A DNA stretch of 64,000 nt from Drechslerella dactyloides (Eukaryota; Ascomycota; Orbiliomycetes; Orbiliales; Orbiliaceae), in assembly GCA_020064725.1 (NCBI GenBank), contig JAGTWJ010000017.1:3224001-3288000 (forward strand). Direction: 5' to 3'. Of this stretch, positions 52,807-64,000 are shown piece by piece. Position numbers and translations under genes: made by a program. Positions within the stretch are counted from its first letter, which is position 1. Each line of letters begins with the position of its first letter. The notes under the pieces are model-generated. The model saw nothing but the letters and a program-made list of their open reading frames with translations, did not search any database and was not told where the DNA came from.

Positions 52807-53709
52807 CATTGGATGATGTCGATGGAATAGCAGCTGCATTCAGGTACGTATATATATACTCATGGTATATACAGACCACAATGTCGCTCTCTGCAAAATG
52901 TATGCCTAAATTACAGAATGAGTATACAAATACTGATGGTTCTTCCTGTCTAGTGACATTGTTAGGTGGTTGTCCTCGCCCCAATTGGAAAACCGGAGGG
53001 GCCCGGCAGCAGGCAAGATTCAGGCCGGTAGTCAGAAATCATAAGAAGTATTCTAGACATGATTCCTTGTTTAGTATATATCGCCGTACGAAGCACAGAC
53101 CCGCATTGTGTGACAAGCTAGACTATATGACTAGTTTGGGTGGCCATTGACTTGCATTTAGTACTCATGTTCATAAGCTTCATGAGTTCACGAGGAATAT
53201 TTACCAGATATATATGCATATTTAAGCTAGCTGGCCATGCGCTCAAGCGCTACATATATATAGACTTATGCATAGCGATTACTAGGTAGATACTATGAAG
53301 ATATTCAAGGTTTTATATAACTCAAATCGATCGTATGTTATCGATCGTCTACTCCACAAGCAACCAGGGTCCGTCGCGAGACTACTCTACAATCTGAACC
53401 AAACATGTGTGAATGCAAAGAGAAAACTCAATTAGAACTCCTACCTCCATCCAAACCAAGACGGCAACCCAAACAGCTATGTAGACGAACAAGCACTATA
53501 ATACACATTCTCAACCCCTCGCGACAATTGCAGCGCAAACTTTGATATTAACGCCCCAAAATGCACAGCCCCTCTTCTCTCCCTCACATGCATTAGTCAA
53601 CACGATTATAATTCACGATGATTACCTGGTCATGTACCACCGCCAGTATGTTCTTTACTGATCACCCACATGGTTCGCTACTACACTCCCCCGTCAGCGC
53701 CCGCACAAG
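52807..53709. other. Intergenic
   Basis: AT-rich, with many ATATAT runs at 53.2-53.3 kb. It should contain 3' regions of the small membrane protein gene (+) and of the NPC1 gene (-). No other structure identified. Confidence 0.5.
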
Positions 53710-56700
53710 TCAGCTCTCCTCGTCGCTGTCATCCTGGAAGTTATCCGGCATGAAGGTTCGCGTATACTGCTGCCGACTCGCCAAGTTCTCCTCCAAGCCC
53801 AAGTCTTCGTCTGAGTCTAGATATCCCGGGCCACCGATCAAGCTCAGCAGCACGGGCAGGAAGATCAGCGCGTGCGTCGCCGCGATGACCACTAATGCCA
53901 ACCATATCCGGAAGTAATAGATCTCAAAGATCTTGCTCTTCGTGAACGCGAGCACCGTGACGCCCAGCAGCTTGGTGATCGTAATTCCCGAAAAGACCTG
54001 GCGAAGGAAAATAATTAGCATCATTTTGATAAAGACCGATAACAGACCAAATGAAAGTCAGAACTTACACTTCCACCAACGTGCACCATCGCTACCCACG
54101 ACCGACAATTCTTTCCACTCAGCTTCCTCGCCTTCTCCAACAGGCTGCGGCTAGGGAACATGAACGCCCGCGCAATATGGGCGCAAAATTCAACGCCAAT
54201 ACCCACGCAGATAACCAAGTTCACCAAAGTAACTGCGTTCAGGCTTACCCCCCACAGAGCCATGACGCCAACGATATCAACGACAATCATAGTCACCGTA
54301 ATTGCAACCGCCAGACCCGTCATGAAGCTTCCAAGGAGAATACTTGACACGAAGAATGTCGAGATAATCGCCCCGGCAAGCAACTGCTGCGTCAAACTCA
54401 CGATCGTCGTGTACTGGTCGAAGAAGATGTAGAATGACGAATACGGGAACACTTCTGCACCAATCTTCTCGCCAATGGCAGCTGCAATCCGCCGAGCCGC
54501 CGTAAATGACTCGATGAAATCCTTTTGGCTCGCCAATTTGGTGTGCGCCGAGCGGAAATGGCTCGCCTTGATTGTCTTGCGTTCGGGGTCAACATTGACG
54601 GCATGTTTGTACTGTGCTTGGCCACCGTACACGCAGTCCTCACCAACAGGGGCATCCAGCCAGAAGTCAAGGTACTTCAAGAACTCGTCGCCCTCGGGCA
54701 TGCCGTAAAGCGTTTGGTTCCATGCAGGCTTACGATTCGCGAAACATACGTCGCAGCCCCATCCTGAAGTTGGATCGCATCGTTGTCCCGTGCTCTTGTC
54801 GATGCCGCAGCAAGCGTCCTGTCGTGGATCCAGCCATTGGAAGTAGTCGTCCAGCCAGTTGGCGGCTGGTTTGGCGATATAGCTGGTCTCGGGCCGCTTG
54901 CGCTCCTGCTCGATAATGTTGCCTAGCGAGAATTGGTTGCATGTCGTGAAACGCCCGCAGACCGCCTGCTGTTCGTCACGGTGGGTGATGTTGAGTTCTT
55001 TTGCGACGAAAAAGACCGGCGGACCGACGCCAAAGTAATCGTAAAGGTCGTTGAAGTAGTCAATGGTGTAGCTACCATCCGGTAGGGCATTTCGTTGGTC
55101 GAGACCCAGTTCAATCTCGGGCATGAGTCCGATGCCCGCAGCGAAGAGACCCAGGAACACGACAACCACAACCGCCTTGACGTACTTGTTGAGCAGCTTA
55201 GGAGCATACTTTTTCCGGATGAACTTCTGCAGATAGCTCTCTTCCTCGCCCGTATACTGTCTGATGGGGCCGCCAGGAGCCACGACGCACGGGATACAGT
55301 CAAAGCGGTTGTTCTCCTGCCTCTGTTGGTTGAGGGCCAGAACAGAAACAAACATAGTGACCTGCAGGACTGCGTTGATGACAACAGCCCCAGCGGCGTA
55401 GATGGCGAAATTGCGCACTGCAGGCATGGCCACAACTGCGCCCAAAGCGAATGCGATAGTTTCCGTAAAAGCGGAGAGCAGAATCGATGGACCCATCCTG
55501 CCGAGTGCCTTGGAGATCCTGTCCTCGACGTATCGATCAGGATGCGAAATGTTTGCTCGCTCAAACTCATGGGTGATCAAGAAGATGTTATCGACACCGA
55601 TGGCAAGCACCAAGAACGGAATGACTTCTGCGATGATGAGGGTGACCTTGACGCCCATCGCAGAGAACAATCCCACGGATGCCGACACCGACATTAACAC
55701 GATGACGATGCCGACGACTCCTAGCGTGAACTTGCTGTCAACAAAGGTCCTTGCCGGGTTGCCGATCAATTTCGCCAGAGAGAAACCAGTAGACCCGAGT
55801 GCCAAAGACGCGTATAGGAACATAAAAATGTAGCTAACGACCACAATCTTCGCATCCGTGTTCGCACTGTTGTTCAATTCCTGCTCCAAACTGATCTCAG
55901 TGTTGAAACTGAGCCTGAGGCCGCGGCTTCTCGCTTCAGCCTGAACGTCCAGGAAGTATCGCTTGAGGGTCTCTTCCCAATCCATAGCCCGCTTAACTTC
56001 TGGTGTGCCTTCTTGATGATTGTTGACAACCCAGGTGACCATGATAGAGGCTGCGTTGAGAACATCGTCGGTGCCCTGGAATCCTCCAAGTATCATCTCC
56101 GGCTCCAAGGGCTGGCCCATACTCGGCAGACAAGACGAAGGGTTATCCGCGCATTCTTTAACGCGTTTAGCCCAGCTATTCGGTGAGAGGAGGTCCGGCC
56201 GTGCGTCAAACCATCCACTCATCGACTGGATCGCGCATCCACTGCCGGTAGGATTAAAGCAGATATCCGATAGAGTAACGCCCTCTTCGAGGCTCTTTAT
56301 CCTCCGAATCGTCGATTCAACATTGAACCACCATCGGAGCGTATCATACGACATAACGGGTCCCGGCTCTCCACTGGTATCGTTGACGAGGAAAGCCTGT
56401 TCGACCCGCCAGAACGGACCGAAATTCTCATCGAAATAGTTCTTCTGGAGCGCAGTCTCCGAAGTTGGCGAAACCCACAACTTGACTGGATCTTTCTCAA
56501 CCTGGAAGTTGAGCCAGCCGAGAGACATGAGCACGATGACAAGAACGGAGGTACCGATCGTTATTCCGGGATATGTTGCACATGCCCATCCGAGTCTCTG
56601 GAAGGCGTTGTCTAGCCAGACATTCAATGGGTACTCCGAGGCGGGGTGATCTAAGAACCCGGCAGGTTGCAGAATATCCCCCTCATCCTCGTCATCGGAT

Positions 56701-57723
56701 GGTCCATCATCGTGAAGTAACCTCAGACGCTGGTACCTGTGCGCATAGTCTTTCGTGAAGAAATACCCATAGCACATCAAGATAGCTGTGAGGAAGACAG
56801 CATAGATGATGATGACCGAGAAGGACAGACAGGGGATAACTCCAACACGACAAGCCTTCTCGTCTTCCCAGTCCGGCAGGGTCGGGCAGGCCTCCTCGCA
56901 GTCGATGCAAGAGCAGGAGTAGGCTGGATTAGGATCATTGCATTTGATTATAGCGTCGTTCATCGGAACGATTTTTTTCGGCGGAGTAGGTTTCTTGTCT
57001 GTAAGAGGGTAATCAATCTGGAAAGGCGACCCGATGGGCTTCTCGTCTCCGAGGAACTTCAAGAATGCCGTCCAGTTCTGCGCTTTTCCGCCGATGAGGT
57101 CCATGACGAACCCCCCTGTCTGCGAAAACTTGACATTTTTGCACGAGTCGTAGAATCCACTGCCGTACGCTGGGTCGACGTAGTAGCTCAGTTCGGACAC
57201 TACTTTGTTGCCCTTGAGAGTTTCAGTCTTTGTAACGTCCATGAAGAGTGATTGGTCCGGAGAGCATGTCATTGTGCAGATAAGGTTGAAGAAGTTGGCT
57301 TTACAAGCGGGACAGGGTGCGAGTAGCTGCTGGACGACATCCAGATTGCCTTTCATCGTGTCGAGCTGGTAGCAGTCAGCACCGCATCTAAACCTCCAAA
57401 CCCCACAGAGCGGAAGAACGTACCTGGTTATCGGTGCAACAAACAGGGCCCTCAGCCCACTTGGACCCACAGAAGTCTACGATGTCCTTCCGGAATGACG
57501 CTGTCGGCTCCCTCGCCGGTCCGTTGTCGGGACAGGGTAACGGCTTGCCGAAGAACCCTCTACTTCCACACTCATCTCTGATTGCACAGTATCCGGCCGC
57601 ATGTTTCTTCGTTATCTTTTGCGAAGAAGCCGGAGTAAATATCAGGGCGGTTGATAACGTAAGGTACAGTAACCGCCGTAGTCCTCCAGGCGAGCCTCGA
57701 TGGGCTCGAGAGGAGCCGGTCAT
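53710..57723 (-). CDS. NCR1: NPC1-type vacuolar sterol transporter Ncr1 (1294 aa)
   Basis: Three exons: 57723-57424, 57365-54069 and 53997-53710. A signal peptide (1-35) precedes the Cys-rich N-terminal sterol-binding domain (GFFGKPLPCPDN, LAPCPACKANFFNLICTMTCSPDQ). A first membrane helix (about 230-250) is followed by the large lumenal domain. The sterol-sensing domain is roughly 620-800 (IPFLVLAIGVDNIFLI). A second lumenal loop and five C-terminal helices follow (ending HALIFLPVLLSLIGG). It is an RND-superfamily protein that takes sterol from NPC2 and inserts it into the vacuolar membrane. Intron 1 is 58 bp. The last intron interrupts the final helix bundle, and reading through it would lose the last 96 residues. 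The acidic tail lacks the metazoan LLNF lysosomal signal. Confidence 0.96.
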
Positions 57724-59268
57724 CGTGACGACGTTGTTGCCGTCGTCGTTCGGGTCGGGAATGATCCCGGAAAAGAACCTCCGCCGAGGTTTCTATATAT
57801 CGCCGAATCCTGAGAGGGGCCTAGAAACAAGAGATCTTATCTCTGTCTTCCGGCGCAAAGATCCGACCGAGAGCGAAGGAATACCGCCGACGAGGTTGGG
57901 GAGCCGGAACTGGGCGAGAGAACGAGGTCGCGATGAAGATATTTGGTGTCCGGAGGTTATACCGCCTACGCCGGATTAATGACTAAGGCGTATGATGGTC
58001 TGTATGTGCGTCTGGTCCGGCTGGTCAGTCGGGCGCACAAAGAAGGAAAGTGAGGGATCGTTCGAGGCGCGATCCGAGGCAATAGTGTCCGACGCCCACA
58101 CGGCGGCCGTTTCCGCGGACAACTAGCCTTGGCTGCCGCGACCGTGAGTCCGCAAGAAAAATCAGCGGCAAACAGCGTTGCCGTCAGTACTGATCGTGGG
58201 AGGCGTTCCGTGTCGCCAGGGCATGTGTGTGATGGCGTGCGTGTCGAGCGGGTGGGAAGGAAGAAAGGACGCAGGCCAAGGAGAGAGTGGGATAGTTGTT
58301 AATTGGAAGAGCAATGACGAACGCACCGGCCAATTCCATTTGTTAGCGCTGGTCACGCGGCCGCGGTGTCGTTTGTCCGCTTCCGTCGCCAAACGTCAGC
58401 CTGCAGCACCTTGCCGCCACAGCACGTTGACCCCTGATGATCTAAACGATGGCTACGGGCTCGCTATCGATCGAAATGTCAAGGCTTCGATTACAGGTCT
58501 CACGTGAGAGAGGCCGTAAAGGCGCCCAGGACTGCTGTTTCCGAGTCATATCAGCGTTCCGAGGGAACCCAGGGATAAGATAAAATACACGTCTACCGCC
58601 CACCAAACCGCACACCGAGTCTATCAAGCCCCATGCAAAAGCGCGAACACGTACGGAGAGGAGAAAAGATGATAGAAAGAAACACTATTCTGTATGTACT
58701 TAGAGAAGAGAAAGTGTCTAGCTACCTCAGTCATGCAAGGGCATTGTGACCGTCTACGTACATTTTCTTCACATCAGCCTCAGAGATAATGATGTAAGAA
58801 AAACGCTCGAAACAGCCTGCCATAAAGGAAAAGGCGAGAATGCTGAGGGGATAAAAAGAAAAGAGAGGAAGGATAATGATGAAATAGGAAACCATAGAGA
58901 AACAAAAGTAAAAAAGCCTGTACGAATAGAAAGTGGTCTTGTAGAAAGCGGATGTTCAAGGGTGGTCATAAGGAAAGAGGCAGGGGAGGATGTTGCCAAT
59001 GCAATCTGGGGGACACAGATAGTGGCAAGGAAGATATGGCGTCATAGAGAAGATGAAATATCAGAATGCGACACAGCGGTATTGAAAGGGAAGCTTGAAA
59101 GGTAGTAGTCGTGGTGAAGGAAATCGTGACAAAAAAAAATGCAAGAAAAGGAAAATCATTCGCCCATGTATAGTAGAAGAAACGCATGCTTTTGAGAACC
59201 GTCATCATTACCACAATTATCAACCTTTATAGGAGAAACGGAAGAAAGAAAGGGGATGCGGACGATAC
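57724..59268. other. Intergenic: NPC1 promoter and 3' region of the DUF2433 gene
   Basis: About 1.5 kb. GC-rich near the NPC1 start, A-rich on the plus strand at 58.8-59.2 kb where the DUF2433 3' untranslated region should be. Open frames here have no domain or splice support. Confidence 0.5.
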
Positions 59269-61714
59269 TTATGCAGGCGTTGACGTTGGAGGACCGTCAG
59301 GTTGGCCATCGCGGCGCCTACCGCCACGGCCACCGCGTCCGCCACCGCGTCCTTCGAACGACTGCGAACGATCACCGCGTCCTCGTCCACCGGTTCCGAA
59401 ACCACCACCGCCTCGTGCATTACGGCCTGGACCCGGAGGCCCTTCGCTCTCTGAAGCGCTGGATCGAGGGTTGTCGGTACGACCACCACGCGCCATATTG
59501 CCTGGACCTCGACGCCATGCCCCAGCTGGGCCACCACCACCTCCGTATGGTCCTTCATCAATTTCTCTGACATGGGGATTGACACGGTCATTCTTGCCGG
59601 TCACCTCCTTCGGAAGTCTCTCCAAGACTGCTTTGTGGTCGGTAGGTGGTTTGAAGAAAACGTAGTAGTATACCGCCCTAGGGCCACGTGGACGTTTTTC
59701 TTCGATATGATCAATTAGTTCGCGATCAGACTCAGTGAAGAGTTCCCTGACTTTGTCCTCGCCGATCACGTTTGTGACATAGAGCCCAGCTCTTCCAGTT
59801 CCACCGAATCCCTCAGTCGGTGGTTGCTGGGTCGCTGCGCTCGTAGGAGCTGGTCCTGCTGGCACGTCTTTTGGTCCAGAATCTTGAGTCTCCGACGCGC
59901 CGCTACCATTCGGACGCTCCTCCGCTTTCGCAGGAGGTGCAGAATCTGTGGGAGCGGGGCCAGGCTTGGACGGGGTAGCGGAACGAGTTCGAGGCGGAAC
60001 ATTGATTGGGGTTGCAGGTTTGACAGGCTCATCACGGCGAGGGGCCGACGGGGCGCGTGGGGGTTGTTGTGCAGCAGCTGGTGGGGGAGCCGGTTGCGCT
60101 TGAGGGACAGGTGCTGCAGTTGGCGCAGGAGCAGCAGGCTGGTTGTTAGATGAAACAGGAGTTTCGACCGCGGTAGCGGCGGGGGCTAGCGGAGCTGAGG
60201 TCGGCATAGCATTGCCAGGAGCAGCTGTGGCAACGCCAGCAGCTTTGCCAGTGCGGTGAGCGAAGTTGAAGCCTTGGGCTCTCATCTCTGTACCAATGCG
60301 GCCGTTCTCGATATCTAAGATGAGATGACCAAAGGACGCGTCGGCCAGATTGAAGTTCCACATGTTCTTGAAAGCGCTCTCGTCAACCTCGCCCTTGGTA
60401 CCGGGAGTGGTGCCGCCGAATGGATTCGGCCCGGTGGCAGTGCTAGGCATCTTCTCGATGATGTTCAAAGCATTGTCAAGTAGTTGCTTCTGAGCATTGT
60501 TCTGGGCAACCGTGTTCATGACCTCTCCCTTGACAGTTTCCCAGACGTCATTGAACGAAGCTTTGGAGGCAGCAAGCTTCCCACGATAGTGATCCAAGGT
60601 TGGGTTAACGCTGAATTCATTGTATGAGCTACCATAGCGGAAATGAAGGCCGGCGGAGATGGAGAAGTCCGCCTTGATGGCGACGGAAAGGGCGTTGAGG
60701 AGTCCCTCGCGGGCAGGGGAGGAGTGCGTCAAGAGAACTCTCGTCTCGCTCGCATCGTAAACACGGTTCGCGGTGTCGAGGAGTTCACCCATTTGAAGCA
60801 AGGTCGTCCACATGGTGCCTTGGCCACCAGCAATCGTGGTCTTCCCTTCGCCGTTGTCAAACAGCTTATGCATAACAACAGCGCCGCCAAGGCCAAGAAG
60901 ACGGAGCTTCACTCCACCAATGTCGAGCAATCTGGAGGAAGCCTCATCGATGATGTGGAGTTTGTCGATCTTGTATTCGCCACTCCGGAACTTCTCTAAG
61001 ACAGCGACATCCTCGCAAGCACCCCAGACGGTGTAAACTGGGACGTCAAATGCGTAGGTCTTGTCGAGGAACTTGGGAAGCTGCGATAGCTGTTCGTCTG
61101 CAAGGCGACTCTTAATCGGTTGACCATTTGGATTTCCTTGGATGAACTTCTTCGTCTGTTCCGATAGAAGCGGCGAGTATTGAGCAACGTGACGAAGGGT
61201 CCTATAGGTAAACAGATCTTAGCAATCCGAACATTCAATTAACGGCGACTGGACACTCGAGGCTTACTTCTCAGCGATGCGGTGTATCGAAGTATTGTCG
61301 TAGAAACCGAAGTCTCCTGTGTGCAGGATGTAATCCGCATTGGTCTTTTTGGCCAGGTCGTTGAGGGAGAGCAAGTCACCTGGGAAACTCGTTAGTTGAT
61401 ATCAACACGGTGGGTGGAAGTAGGCGAAACGCGCCTGAACTTACCTCTAACGTCGGCCACGCAAAGCACGCGGATATTTGACTTCACGATCGGCATAACG
61501 CTCGGCGGGAGGACAACAGGAACGGGCCCGTTGGGGAGTGGGTTCGGAGCCATGCCTGGCGCTGGGATATAGGCAGGTCTTGGGGGAAACTGTAGTACCG
61601 GTTAGCCATTCCCTGCAAGCACCGCGATAACGCAAGGCAAGGATTTTGAAGCATCCAATGGTCGTGTCCAGGGAGCTTTTGTGACGGAGGCGAACGGTGG
61701 GAGCTTACAGCCAT
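59269..61714 (-). CDS. DUF2433 calcineurin-like metallophosphoesterase with RGG tail (731 aa)
   Basis: Four exons: 61714-61709 (only ATGGCT), 61589-61445, 61379-61268 and 61201-59269. The phosphoesterase core starts at about residue 40: NIRVLCVADVRGD (Asp48, Asp52), then ILHTGDFGFYDN (His70, Asp73), then VYTVWGACEDV, then LRLLGLGGAVVMHKL and a distal LTHSSP. The first metal motif is DVRGD in place of the common DxHG, so metal binding may differ. Beyond about 430 the chain is Pro/Ala/Gln-rich and low in complexity. The last 80 residues are Arg-Gly-Gly repeats typical of RNA-binding proteins, which suggests a role on RNA. The tiny first exon is inferred from a good donor and a GCTAAC branch site; a start inside exon 2 would lose little. 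Confidence 0.88.
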
Positions 61715-62709
61715 CGGGATGCGAGATACCAGTAGGATGACGAAGGGAGGACGGTTGCGTAAGGGTGGTCGCGACGGAGGGTCTGAGCGAGTGTGTTCTG
61801 GGGCGTGCGATATCTGTCGCGTCCGGAATGATGCGGGATCGAGATGTCAGAAGGGTGCGAGGAGGGGAGGAGGTGAGGTGATGCCAGCAGCGAGATGGGA
61901 TGGCGTGAGGACGAGGACGAGGGTTTGTGGATGGTGGATGTGGATGTGGTGTTGAGGTTGTGGCGCCGGCTGGGTCGCCGCACCGAGTTTGTTCGAACGG
62001 TGTGGTTTGACAGGCAGGGGCATCCATCCAACGGGAGGACGAGAGCACTTACCGAGAGAGCAGGAGGTCTGGAGAGGGTGAAGCAGCTCCAGGAACACGC
62101 GCAGAAGCAGTTTCGGTGATGTCGGTAGATCTGGTGAAGGGTGCGATGAAGGGTGCGATGAGAAGGTAGTTTTGTGGGTGAAGAAAGAAGAAGAGAGAGA
62201 AATATCTCGGAGGGTCGACAGCAGTGACTGCTTTTGAATCCACGCAGCCTGCACACGACCAGCAACGGGCCCATTCACAGAACCACAGCTTGACCTTTGG
62301 TGTGTCTCCGCCTTCAGGGAGCAAATCATCAAGCCAGTTTGATATCTAAGAGGATCTATCTAAACTATTGTGTGACCTATCGGTCTGTTATACCAGATTG
62401 CCTGCCGAATGACAGGTTGCGACAGAATGTCCGTTCATTCGGTCATTGAAGCTCCATCTTGAGCGAGATATCTCGACCTCTTCCGAAGTTATAAAACGAG
62501 CTGTTATTAATCAATTGATACCGTAGACGATTAGAAGAGACATATAAAAACTTCAATGAAAAGAACAGATACACCAGTTTCAAAACACCGCGTAAACATA
62601 AGCTGAGTTCCCCCTTCTCGACATAGCTCCATACAAGATCATTATTATCATTACGAGTATATTGCGCATCACAGGACAGTCTCTCGGCATCACGATGGGT
62701 ACCCATTGG
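61715..62709. other. Intergenic: promoter of the DUF2433 gene
   Basis: About 1 kb. The DUF2433 upstream region (61.7-62.3 kb) is C/T-rich on the minus strand. The AT-rich remainder should hold the FMP52 3' region. Overlapping open frames on both strands have no recognisable content. Confidence 0.5.
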
Positions 62710-63500
62710 TCACCAATCCGGCTTCTCTCCCAACTTCACGATGTCATGCTGTCCCAAAATCTTCTTTCCTGTTATCCCCTCATCCAGAGCAGCCCTCACC
62801 GCCGCCCTCGCCACGACATCACCACCCTGCGCCCAAAAGTTCGACAAAGCCCCGCCGCTCACACTCCCCAGACCCCTCGCTATCATCTGCAGAAAACCTT
62901 CGGTCGACCTTGCTTCGAGCCGGGCCCCAAGTAGCAGCCCTGGCCGAAGTATAATATACCTCTCGAACCCACATGCTTCGATGTGATCTTCAATCTCTCC
63001 CTTCATCCGACTGTATGCGATGTTACTATCCTTCGATGCCCCGCTGGAGGAGATCAGCACAAAAGTTTTCACGCCAGCTTCCTTGGCTGCCTGTGCGAGT
63101 GCGAGGTTGAGGTCGTGATCGAGTGCATATTGCTTCTCGAAGCTGCCGGCTGCGGCGCGGGTGGTTCCTAGGCCGGTGAAGACTATCGGTGGCGGTGTAG
63201 TTTTACACAGATCACCGAAGACAGCTGGCCATTTGGACGAGTCGGCCTCGATAGGCTGGGTGATGTTGTGGTCAATTGGGGCGGTCGAAAGGGCGATAGC
63301 GGGGGCTTCGTCGAGCTTGCGGCGGGTAAGTGTGACGATGTTGCTCGGCGTCGGCGATTGGACGAGGAATTTGAAGATATTGCTGCCCTAGACCACCTTA
63401 TGTGTTAGAGCGGGGTACAAGAAGGCTCGCAATCGGTGCTACAGCTATAAGTACTTACCACAAGGCCGGTGGCTCCGAGAATCGCAAAAGTGTTCGCCAT
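62710..63500 (-). CDS. FMP52: Fmp52-like mitochondrial NAD(P)-binding protein (239 aa)
   Basis: Two exons, 63500-63459 and 63387-62710. The N-terminus MANTFAILGATGLVGSNIF is a Rossmann dinucleotide-binding GxxGxxG motif, split by the 71-bp intron right after GATGLV. Further signature segments: VFTGLGTTRAAAGS, FVLISSSGASKDS, and a YSRMKGEIE active-site-like Tyr-x3-Lys. The length fits fungal Fmp52 (about 230 aa), an atypical short-chain-dehydrogenase-like protein reported at the mitochondrial outer membrane, of unknown substrate. It is related to animal HTATIP2/TIP30. Confidence 0.92.
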
Positions 63501-64000
63501 GTTGATGTAATCAAGTAATCGTGCGATTGTGTAATGTGCAATTGTGTGATTGTGCTATGAAGAATGCTGCTGTTGTTTGTGGCACGGCGAAGGGTTTAAG
63601 TAGAGAGTCTGGCTTTGTAGCTCAAGTTTAAGGATGTCACCGGAAGCTGTCGCCAATGCATGTGAAGGAATGAAAAATGACGCCACTCGCAATTTCTACA
63701 GACTATTCGACCGACGGAAACCCGGGTCTATACTCAAGAGCTGTTATAGGATGTCTATTTACTTTAGATGATACAGTTGTCTACATTTGCATTTCCGCGG
63801 TCGCATTCACCCAGCTGGCGCTCGCTTATGATTGGTTCCGCGAACGAAATCCTCCGTTCCCCATTCACAATGAAAAACTAGAATGCTCCGATTTTGGCTT
63901 CATGTCGTTTAGTCGGCGTACCTTACGCCGTCGGTTCATCATATGCATCATATCCCATCTCTGTCTCGGTTGCCTATTGAAATTCATACGAAACTAGACT
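63501..64000. other. Right edge, FMP52 promoter
   Basis: Upstream sequence of FMP52. An open frame at 63677-63997 has no start context, domain or splice signals that I can support. The window ends here. Confidence 0.5.

Overview
The window is nuclear DNA of a filamentous ascomycete, most probably an Aspergillus-like member of the Eurotiales. Evidence: short GT-AG introns (about 45-160 bp) with CTAAC/CTGAC-type branch sites, pyrimidine-rich leaders, a fungal hybrid phytochrome, a UstYa-type protein, and lineage-typical housekeeping genes. I built gene models by joining exons by eye; reading phase was checked across every junction of the larger genes. No database search was possible.

Layout. 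0-4.6 kb: gene-poor, with a 160-bp hairpin repeat and a two-exon gene for a 57-residue secreted four-cysteine peptide. 4.6-12.7 kb: mitochondrial ribosomal protein bL33m (+), a 12-exon coiled-coil protein (-), and a lipid-anchored Ego1/LAMTOR1-like TORC1 scaffold (-). 12.7-19.8 kb: 7.1 kb without a supportable gene. 19.8-34.7 kb: phytochrome fphA (-) divergent from a SNF2-family ATPase (+), then the importin KAP123 (+). 34.7-43.8 kb: an accessory-looking stretch with an orphan UstYa-family oxidase-like gene (-), a tiny secreted-peptide gene with a Lys-Arg site (+), an intron-containing tRNA-Ile(UAU), and a five-exon protein resembling fungal tyrosine recombinases (+). 43.8-64 kb: a cell-surface kelch protein (+), a peroxisomal dienoyl-CoA isomerase (-) with two fatty-acid-response hexamers upstream, an Ost-alpha/TMEM184 membrane protein (+), a small membrane protein (+), an NPC1 sterol transporter (-), a DUF2433 metallophosphoesterase with an RGG tail (-), and FMP52 (-).

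Functional picture. Most genes are unlinked housekeeping functions: mitochondrial translation, nutrient signalling at the vacuole, nuclear import, sterol traffic, peroxisomal beta-oxidation and red-light sensing. The best candidate for something new is 35-43 kb: a UstYa-family protein without a recognised precursor gene, 2.4 kb from a small secreted peptide with a Kex2-like site, next to a tRNA and a possible recombinase. Several real genes have coding exons too short or too fragmented to show as long open frames (bL33m, the two peptides, the Ego1-like protein, the first exon of the DUF2433 gene).
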